Source: Methylobacterium ajmalii (GTDB lineage Bacteria > Pseudomonadota > Alphaproteobacteria > Rhizobiales > Beijerinckiaceae). Taken from it: DNA of 64,000 nt. The notes under the pieces are model-generated. The model did not search any database and was not told where the DNA came from. It worked only from the letters and a program-made list of their open reading frames with translations. The position numbers were made by a program, and so were the translations under genes. Of this stretch, positions 58,139-64,000 are shown in pieces (the first letter of the stretch is position 1; each line of letters begins with the position of its first letter). The stretch lies in NCBI RefSeq assembly GCF_016613415.1, contig NZ_JACWCT010000103.1, positions 40,687-104,686 of the forward strand. Reading direction: 5' to 3'.

Positions 58139-59029
58139 TCAACCCCCGAACCGGTCCGCCCGCGCCTGGTGGCCGGCGAGGTCGACCAGATCCGCGAAGG
58201 CGCCGTAGCTCGTCATGGCGTCGGCGCGACCGCTCGGCGTGCCGTCGCGCCGGAGCGCCGCCAGGGTCTCCTCCATCGCCCGTACGGCGGAGAACAGGGC
58301 GCTCAGCGCGTAGAAGGCGAGGCTGAAGCCCATCCCCTGGAGGTCGGCGGCCGTCAGCGCCACCGCCTCGGTGCCGTCGACGATCGACACCACCTTCGGC
58401 CCCGGCACGGCGCGGGCGATCGCCTCGACCTCGGCGACGCGCTTGACCCCGTCGACGAAGACGAGGTCCACCCCCGCCTGCGCGTAGAGGGCGGCCCGGC
58501 GGACCGCCTCGTCGAGGCCCATCGCCGGCAGCGCGTCGGTGCGGCCGATGACCAGGAGGTCGTCCTCGCCCCGCGCCTCGAGGGCGCAGGCGAGACGCCG
58601 GGCGTTCTCCTCGGCGTCGACGAGGCGGATGCCGGCGAGCTGGCCGCAGCGCTTCGGCGCGACCTGATCCTCCAGGTGGATCGCCGCCACCCCGGCCTGG
58701 ACGTATTCGCGCACCGTGCGGTGGAGGTTGGCCGGCCCGCCATAGCCGGTATCGGCGTCGGCGACGACCGGGATGGTCACCGCCCGGGTCATGATCCGGG
58801 CGTGCTCGGTCATCTCGGTCTGCGACATCAGGCCGAGATCGGGCAGGCCGAGCCGGGCCGCCGTGGCGCCGAAGCCCGTCATGTAGACCGCCGGGAAGCC
58901 GGCCCGCTCGACGAGGCGGGCCGTCAGGGCGTCGGCCGCGCCCGGCGCCATGACGATTCCCTGCGCCATCCCGGCGCGCAGCCGGGCGGCGGGGCTCGTG
59001 CGCGCCGTCATGGGAGCGCCCCCAGTCAT
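58139..59029 (-). CDS. isocitrate lyase/PEP mutase superfamily lyase
   Basis: About 296 residues. The ICL/PEPM barrel shows GFPAVYMTGFGATAARLG (about 44-61), the metal motif VVADADTGYGG (about 88-98) and the loop AIHLEDQVAPKRCGQLAG, with the catalytic cysteine of C-C lyases (Cys128; methylisocitrate lyases have KRCGH). It is thus more likely a lyase or oxaloacetate-type hydrolase than a phosphonomutase. The ATG at 59029 overlaps the MFS stop (ATGA); an ATG 18 bp later (59011) is the alternative. Third gene of the GntR-linked cluster; probably cleaves a 2-alkylmalate/2-hydroxy-dicarboxylate-derived acid. Confidence 0.88.
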   Translation of the reverse strand: MTGGAPMTARTSPAARLRAGMAQGIVMAPGAADALTARLVERAGFPAVYMTGFGATAARLGLPDLGLMSQTEMTEHARIMTRAVTIPVVADADTGYGGPANLHRTVREYVQAGVAAIHLEDQVAPKRCGQLAGIRLVDAEENARRLACALEARGEDDLLVIGRTDALPAMGLDEAVRRAALYAQAGVDLVFVDGVKRVAEVEAIARAVPGPKVVSIVDGTEAVALTAADLQGMGFSLAFYALSALFSAVRAMEETLAALRRDGTPSGRADAMTSYGAFADLVDLAGHQARADRFGG

Positions 59030-60366
59030 GCCAGGGCGCCCTTCGAGGCGACGGCGTCGGTGCGGGCCTCGTCCCTGAGCTCGGCCCGGGCCGGGATCAG
59101 CGCGACGAGGAGCGAGGCGAGGAGCGCGCCGCCGCCGATCACCCACAGGCCGGCGAGGCCGGTGCCGGCCCATCCCTCGGCCGCGACCTTGAGGTTGGGG
59201 GCCACGAAGCCGCCGAGATTGCCGATCGCGTTGATGACCGCGATGCCGCCGGCCGCCGCGGCGCCGCCGAAATACCCCATCGGGAAGGTCCAGAAGATCG
59301 GCTGGGCGCTGATCAGCCCGGCGACGGAGACGCAGAGCGCCACCACGGCGACCAGCGGCGGCAGGTAGCCGGACGCGATCATGCCGAGGCCGGCGCAGAG
59401 GAGCGAGACGACCGCGAAGGTCCGCCGGCGCCCGCTGCGCTGGGCGAGGCCCGGCCAGAACGCGCTGACCGCGAAGGCGCAGAGCCACGGGATGCTGGTG
59501 ACGAGGGTCACGCCGAGGCCGATCTTGGTGCCGAGCAGCGCGCTCACCTGCGCCGGCAGGTAGAAGGCGATGCCGTAGCCGCAGATCGCGATCGAGAAGT
59601 AGGTGAGCGCGAAATGCGCCAGCAGCGGGTTGCGGAAGATCGCACCGAGATGGACCGCGCCGTGCGCCGACTTGGCGGCGTTCTCGGTGGCGATCGAGGC
59701 CTCGAGCGCCGCCTGCTGGCGGGCCGGCATCCAGGCGGCGTCGCGCGGCCGGTCGGTGAGGTAGAAGTAGGCCCACACGCCGACGAGCGAGGCGGCCAGG
59801 CCCTCGACCAGGAACATCAGCTGCCAGCCGGTCAGCCCGAAGGCGCCGTGCATGTCGAGGAGGAGGCCCGAGATCGGCCCGCCGAGGATGAAGCAGAGCG
59901 GCTGGCTCAGGTAGAACAGGCCGAGGATCTGGGCCCGCTCCTTCGCCGGGAACCAGTAGGTCAGGTAGAGCAGCACGCCGGGGAAGAAGCCGGCCTCGGC
60001 GATGCCGAGCAGCACCCGCAGCAGCGCGAACGAGGTGTCGCCCTGCACGAAGGCCATGGCGGCGGCGAGCAGGCCCCAGGTCACCATGATGCGCGACAGC
60101 CAGACCCGCGCCCCGACCCGGTGCAGGATCAGGTTGCTCGGCAACTCGAACACCGCGTAGCCGATGAAGAAGATGCCCGCCGCGAAGGCGAAGGCCGCCT
60201 CCGAGATCCCGGTCGAGAGCTGGAGCGCCTGCTTGGCGTATGCCACGTTGGCGCGGTCGAGATAGGCCAGCAGGTACATCAGCACCAGGAACGGCACCAG
60301 GCGCCGCCGGGCGGTGGCGACGGCGGCTTCGGTGTCCGACGGCGGTGAGGCGACGGCAGGTGTCAT
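59026..60366 (-). CDS. MFS transporter, anion:cation symporter (ACS) family
   Basis: 446 residues with 12 hydrophobic spans. LMYLLAYLDRANVAYAK in the first span is the ACS hallmark (tartrate, phthalate, 4-hydroxyphenylacetate and sugar-acid importers). RVLLGIAEAGFFPGVLLYLT and the loop YWFPAKERAQ are further family features. Proton-driven import of an organic anion is expected. Its neighbours, an FAD hydroxyacid dehydrogenase and a lyase, point to a hydroxy-carboxylate as cargo. Confidence 0.9.
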   Translation of the reverse strand: MTPAVASPPSDTEAAVATARRRLVPFLVLMYLLAYLDRANVAYAKQALQLSTGISEAAFAFAAGIFFIGYAVFELPSNLILHRVGARVWLSRIMVTWGLLAAAMAFVQGDTSFALLRVLLGIAEAGFFPGVLLYLTYWFPAKERAQILGLFYLSQPLCFILGGPISGLLLDMHGAFGLTGWQLMFLVEGLAASLVGVWAYFYLTDRPRDAAWMPARQQAALEASIATENAAKSAHGAVHLGAIFRNPLLAHFALTYFSIAICGYGIAFYLPAQVSALLGTKIGLGVTLVTSIPWLCAFAVSAFWPGLAQRSGRRRTFAVVSLLCAGLGMIASGYLPPLVAVVALCVSVAGLISAQPIFWTFPMGYFGGAAAAGGIAVINAIGNLGGFVAPNLKVAAEGWAGTGLAGLWVIGGGALLASLLVALIPARAELRDEARTDAVASKGALA

Positions 60367-60439
60367 CGGGCGTTCCCCTTCGTTTGTCGTGGTGTTTCTT
60401 GGCTGTGATTCTTGGTCGTCGCGGCTGTCGTGGCGGCGC

Positions 60440-61855
60440 TCAGTCCGCTTCGTCCGGCAGCACCTTGCCTGGATTGAGGATGCCGAGCGGATCGAGCGCC
60501 TGCTTGATCGCCCGCATCACCCCGATCGCCGCGCCGTGCTCGAGGTCCATGAACTTGACCTTGCCGGAGCCGATGCCGTGCTCGCCGGTGCAGGTGCCGT
60601 CCATGGCGATGGCGCGGCGCACCAGCCGGTCGTTGAGCGCCGCGGCCTCCGCCAGCTCCGCCTCGCTCGACGGATCGACGATCAGGCCGAGATGGAAGTT
60701 GCCGTCGCCGACATGGCCGACCGTGGTGATCGGGAACGAGGCGCCGGCGATGTCGGCCCGGGTCTCGGCGAGACAGCGCGGCAGGCTGGCGATCGGCACG
60801 CAGACGTCGGTGCTCCAGACCCGGCCGTTGGGGCGCAGGGCCTGGACCGCGTAGTGCACGTCGTGGCGCGCCCGCCACAGCCGCGCCCGGGCATCGGCAT
60901 CGGCGGCGGTCTCGAAGCCGAGCGCCCCGTTGCCCTCGGCGAGCGCGCCGACCAGCGCCATCTGCTCGGCGGTGCCGGCCGCCGTGCCGTGGAACTCCAT
61001 GAACAGGGTCGGCGCCTCGGTGAGCGCGGTGCCCGAATGGCGGTTCACCGCCGCGATGGTGACCGGATCGAGAAGCTCGACCCGGGCGATCGGCACCCCG
61101 CACTGGACGATCTCGACCACGGTCGCCACCGCCGCCTCGACGCTCGGAAAGGCGCAGACCGAGGCCGCGACCGCCTCCGGGATGCCGTGGAGCCGCACCG
61201 TCAATTCGGTGACGATGCCGAGCGTGCCCTCCGAGCCGACCAGCAGCCGGGTCAGGTCGTAGCCCGCCGAGGATTTGCGCGCCCGCGAGCCGGTGCGGAT
61301 CACGGTACCGTCCGCCATCACGGCGGTGAGGGACACGACGTTGTCCTTCATCGTGCCGTAGCGCACCGCGTTGGTGCCGGACGCCCGGGTCGCCGCCATG
61401 CCGCCCAGCGTGCTCTCGCCGCCGGGATCGACGGGAAAGAACAGGCCGGTGTCGCGCAGATGCGCGTTGAGCTGCTGGCGCGTGACCCCGGCCTCCACCG
61501 TCGCGTCGAGGTCGTCGGCCCGCACCGCGGCGATGCGGGTCATCCGGCTCAGATCGAGGCAGACGCCGCCGTGGAGCGCCGCGACGTGGCCCTCCAGCGA
61601 GGTGCCGCCGCCGAACGGGATGACCGGAACGCGGTGGCCCGCGCAGGCGCGCACGACGGCCGACACCTCGTCCGTCGTGAGGGCGTAGCAGACCGCGTCG
61701 GGCGGCCGCGTCGGGTGATAGGACTCGCCGCGGCCGTGGTGCTCGCGCTCGGGCAGGCCGCGGGTGAAGCGGTCGCCGAGGAGGTCGGCGAGCGTCTGCG
61801 CCAGCCCATCCGGCAGGCCGGCCCGGAGCGGACGGGCCGCGATGCTTCCTTCCAT
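60440..61855 (-). CDS. FAD-binding D-2-hydroxyacid dehydrogenase (D-lactate dehydrogenase, cytochrome type)
   Basis: 471 residues from ATG 61855, with GGAGGGG upstream; a longer frame to 61918 lacks such a site. The FAD domain has VIPFGGGTSLEGHVAALHGG (about 76-95), GGMAATRASGTNAVRYGTMK and LVGSEGTLGIVTELTVRLHG. The C-terminal cap has GHVGDGNFHLGLIVDP, TGEHGIGSGKVKFM and LNPGKVLPDEAD. It matches Dld1-type D-lactate dehydrogenases, which feed electrons to cytochrome c or quinone. Given the cluster, the true substrate may be a larger 2-hydroxyacid. First gene of the operon facing gntR. Confidence 0.9.
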   Translation of the reverse strand: MEGSIAARPLRAGLPDGLAQTLADLLGDRFTRGLPEREHHGRGESYHPTRPPDAVCYALTTDEVSAVVRACAGHRVPVIPFGGGTSLEGHVAALHGGVCLDLSRMTRIAAVRADDLDATVEAGVTRQQLNAHLRDTGLFFPVDPGGESTLGGMAATRASGTNAVRYGTMKDNVVSLTAVMADGTVIRTGSRARKSSAGYDLTRLLVGSEGTLGIVTELTVRLHGIPEAVAASVCAFPSVEAAVATVVEIVQCGVPIARVELLDPVTIAAVNRHSGTALTEAPTLFMEFHGTAAGTAEQMALVGALAEGNGALGFETAADADARARLWRARHDVHYAVQALRPNGRVWSTDVCVPIASLPRCLAETRADIAGASFPITTVGHVGDGNFHLGLIVDPSSEAELAEAAALNDRLVRRAIAMDGTCTGEHGIGSGKVKFMDLEHGAAIGVMRAIKQALDPLGILNPGKVLPDEAD

Positions 61856-61930
61856 GACGCCCCTCCCGGCGATTCGATCGTTGCCCGGGAGCGTGCCGCA
61901 ATCACGAGCGGCAATCAAGTCGATCGTACC

Positions 61931-61940
61931 TTGGATACAA
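61931..61940. promoter_or_regulatory. GntR (FCD-type) operator candidate
   Basis: TTGGATACAA differs at one base from the palindrome TTGTATACAA, a form typical of FCD-type GntR operators. It lies in the 131-bp gap between the divergent FAD-dehydrogenase gene and gntR, where it could control both. Confidence 0.5.
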
Positions 61941-61986
61941 CAGATGTGCCGGTCGCGGACGGGATGGGCCTGTGCGATAAGCCGGC

Positions 61987-62664
61987 ATGCCGTCGATCCA
62001 GCTCGATCTCAAGGTTCCGAAATCGCTCTCCGCCGCGGTCGAGGAGCGCATCCGCGACGCCATCGTGAACGCGGAACTCGCCTTCGGCCAGGCCCTGCCG
62101 GAGGACGGCGTCGGCCTCGCCATGGGGGTGAGCCGCACGCCGATGCGCGAGGCGCTGACGCGCCTCCAGGCGCAGGGGCTGGTGGTGATCGTGCCCAAGA
62201 AGGGCACCTTCGTGTTCGACCCCTCGCCCGACGACGTCGACCAGCTCGCGGCGTTCCGGCTGATGCTCGAGAGCGAGGCGGTCCGCCTCAGCCTCGCGGT
62301 CGCGCCGGAAGCGGCGCTCGCAGGCCTGCGGGCGGCCCACGCGGCGATGGAGCAGGCGCGCCGGGCCGGTGACGGCCGCGCCTATGCCCGGGCCGACACC
62401 GTGTTCCACGCCAGCTTCCTGGGCCAGTGCGGCAACGGCTACCTGGCGAAGGCCTACGAATCCATCGCCTGGCAGGTGGCGGCGTTGCGCGCCCATCTCT
62501 CGGTGCCGCGCCTGCACGAGCAGGACACCTCGTTCTCCGAGCACGCGGCGATGATCGGGCATTTCGCGGCGGGCGAAGCGGAGGCCCTGCTGGCGATCCT
62601 GAGCCGCCACATCCTGCGCTCCGCCGCGGTGTATCGCGAGGCGATCCGGGTGCGCGCCGGGTAG
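61987..62664 (+). CDS. GntR family transcriptional regulator (FCD subfamily)
   Basis: 225 residues. The N-terminal winged helix (about 12-75) has EERIRDAIVNAELAFGQALP and MGVSRTPMREALTRLQAQGL, which includes the GntR signature SRTPVREAL. The FCD domain (about 80-215) has DDVDQLAAFRLMLESEAVRL, DTVFHASFLGQCGN and EHAAMIGHFAAGEAEALLAI with the metal-binding His residues. FCD regulators sense carboxylic acids, which fits the divergent hydroxyacid cluster. Confidence 0.92.
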   Translation: MPSIQLDLKVPKSLSAAVEERIRDAIVNAELAFGQALPEDGVGLAMGVSRTPMREALTRLQAQGLVVIVPKKGTFVFDPSPDDVDQLAAFRLMLESEAVRLSLAVAPEAALAGLRAAHAAMEQARRAGDGRAYARADTVFHASFLGQCGNGYLAKAYESIAWQVAALRAHLSVPRLHEQDTSFSEHAAMIGHFAAGEAEALLAILSRHILRSAAVYREAIRVRAG

Positions 62665-62740
62665 GGGGCCGGGCGGGCCTGCGCGTGCCGGGAGTTTGGC
62701 GCCGAATTCCCGGGTGCCGAATCGGGGCGTCGGTCGCGGC

Positions 62741-62764
62741 GGCCCGCTCCGGGCGGAGCGGGCC
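62741..62764. terminator. stem-loop between convergent gntR and ssuD
   Basis: GGCCCGCTCC (62741-62750) pairs perfectly with GGAGCGGGCC (62755-62764) around a 4-nt loop. The convergent position favours a shared terminator, although no T-run follows on either strand. Confidence 0.5.
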
Positions 62765-62775
62765 GTGAACCACCC

Positions 62776-63939
62776 TCAATGCGCCGAGACGCCCCGGGTC
62801 GGCACGATGTCGTTGGCGATCACCTCGCCGAACGGGCCGTCGTTGCGGGCATTGGTCGCCGCCCGGCCGGTGGTGCTGCGCAAGGGGAGCTTGGGGAAGA
62901 CAAGCTCGGCGAAGCGGTAGGCCTCCTCCAGGTGCGGGTAGCCGGAGAGGATGAAGCGGTCGATGCCGAGATCGATGTATTCCTTCATCCGGTCGGCGAC
63001 CTGGTCGGGCGAGCCGACGAGCGCGGTGCCCGCCCCGCCCCGCACCAGGCCGACGCCGGCCCAGAGGTTCGGCGAGACCACGAGCTTGTCGCGCCGGCCG
63101 CCGTGGAGCTGCATCATCCGGCTCTGGCCGACGGAATCCTGGCGCGCCAGGGTCGCCTGCGCCTTGGCGATGGTGGCGTCGTCGAGGCGCGAGATCAGCG
63201 ACTCGGCCGCCTCCCAGGCCGCGGATTCGGTCTCGCGCACGATGACGTGCAGGCGGATGCCGTACGAGAAGGTCTTTCCGCGCTTGTCGGCCGCCTCGCG
63301 GGCCCGGGCGATCTTTTCCGCCACGCCGGCCGGGGGCTCGCCCCAGGTCAGGTAGACGTCGCAATGGTCGGCCGCGACCTCGATCCCGGCCGGCGACGAG
63401 CCGCCGAAATAGAGCGGCGGGTAGGGTGTCTGCACCGGCGGGAAGATCAGCCGGCCGTCCTCGACCTGCAGGTGCTCGCCCCGGTAGGTCACGGTCTCGC
63501 CGGAGAGGAGCGCGCGCCAGACCCGCAGGAACTCGTCGGTCACCGCGTAGCGCTCGTCGTGGCCGAGAAAGACGCCGTCGCCGCGCAGCTCCACGGGGTC
63601 GCCGCCCGTGACCACGTTGATGAGGAGCCGCCCGTCCGAGATCCGGTCGAGGGTGGCGGCCATGCGGGCGGCGGTCGAGGGCAATTGCAGGCCCGGCCGC
63701 ACCGCCACCAGGAAGCGCAGGCGCTGCGTGAGCGGTGCCAGCGCCGAGGCGACGACCCAGGAATCCTCGCACGAGCGCCCGGTCGGCAGCAGCACCCCGT
63801 AATAGCCGAGCTCGTCCGCGGCCTGGGCGATCTGGCGCAGGTAGGGCAGCGAGACGGCGCGCGCGCCTTCCTGGGCGCCGAGATAGCGGCCGTCGCCATG
63901 GGTGGGCAGGAACCAGAGGACGTCGGTCTGGCCGGTCAT
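62776..63939 (-). CDS. ssuD: FMNH2-dependent alkanesulfonate monooxygenase
   Basis: A 387-residue luciferase-fold enzyme that releases sulfite from alkanesulfonates. [16 protein letters not shown] (about 6-21), [20 protein letters not shown] (about 48-67, with the SsuD cysteine), [16 protein letters not shown] (about 105-120), [20 protein letters not shown] and [20 protein letters not shown] are all SsuD features. Its usual partners ssuE, ssuA, ssuB and ssuC are not in the window but could lie upstream of 63939, beyond the right edge. Bases 63940-64000 show only its leader, with a GGAGTCTTCCCC-type region. Confidence 0.93.
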   Translation of the reverse strand: MTGQTDVLWFLPTHGDGRYLGAQEGARAVSLPYLRQIAQAADELGYYGVLLPTGRSCEDSWVVASALAPLTQRLRFLVAVRPGLQLPSTAARMAATLDRISDGRLLINVVTGGDPVELRGDGVFLGHDERYAVTDEFLRVWRALLSGETVTYRGEHLQVEDGRLIFPPVQTPYPPLYFGGSSPAGIEVAADHCDVYLTWGEPPAGVAEKIARAREAADKRGKTFSYGIRLHVIVRETESAAWEAAESLISRLDDATIAKAQATLARQDSVGQSRMMQLHGGRRDKLVVSPNLWAGVGLVRGGAGTALVGSPDQVADRMKEYIDLGIDRFILSGYPHLEEAYRFAELVFPKLPLRSTTGRAATNARNDGPFGEVIANDIVPTRGVSAH

Positions 63940-64000
63940 GGGGAAGACTCCGGGAAAGAGGAGCGCCTGTTCGGCGGCAGTGATCGAGTTTTCCCACCCG

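Overview
The window is about 70% GC and densely packed with genes. It looks like chromosome from an alphaproteobacterium of the Hyphomicrobiales, most likely Methylobacterium or a close relative. That assignment is an inference from several features: a plant/alphaproteobacterial-type glutamate-cysteine ligase, a stand-alone F1 ATP synthase operon in the order atpH-A-G-D-C, a PhoX-type phosphatase, and dispersed palindromic repeats of a kind common in this order. No tRNA, rRNA, CRISPR array, integrase or transposase was recognised.

Left part (1-24 kb): gshA, a micro-ORF and dnaE (DNA polymerase III alpha) are followed by a polysaccharide glycosyltransferase block at 5966-10922 on the minus strand. 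This block holds a giant RgpF/GT4/GT2 protein, split by an apparent one-base frameshift, and a GT61 protein. A strikingly AT-rich stretch lies upstream of it, so the block looks imported. Next come ycaQ-ilvD, a small secreted protein, a half-size ABC exporter, an alpha/beta hydrolase, a hydroxyisobutyrate-dehydrogenase-like enzyme, a lone SNF2-type helicase, a molybdopterin (sulfite-oxidase-like) protein with a flavin reductase, an AroE-like dehydrogenase with altered substrate residues, and a GlcD-like FAD 2-hydroxyacid dehydrogenase.

Middle part (24-45 kb): an MFS exporter, a run of three small hydrophilic probably disordered proteins, a nitroreductase translationally coupled to an acyl-CoA synthetase, a membrane sulfatase-superfamily protein, and the F1 operon with a stem-loop between atpD and atpC. 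These are followed by a DsbA-like oxidoreductase, glutathione peroxidase, Tat-exported PhoX, an aromatic-amino-acid-decarboxylase-like PLP enzyme with an internal Gly/Ala/Thr repeat, a TetR/SDR divergent pair with palindromic operators, and a Tat-exported aldo/keto reductase.

Right part (45-64 kb): a compact larC-larE-larB operon for the nickel-pincer cofactor, with no larA in the window, sits back to back with a 2,5-dioxovalerate-type aldehyde dehydrogenase. After it come a DUF2171 protein, a His-rich secreted protein, an M20 amidohydrolase, and a paoABC-like molybdenum aldehyde oxidoreductase operon without an export signal. Next are a D-2-hydroxyacid dehydrogenase and a GntR-controlled cluster (FAD hydroxyacid dehydrogenase, MFS importer, isocitrate-lyase-superfamily lyase) that reads as a hydroxy-dicarboxylate catabolic route. 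ssuD (alkanesulfonate monooxygenase) is at the right edge. Recurring themes are 2-hydroxyacid redox chemistry and metal-cofactor enzymes (Ni, Mo).
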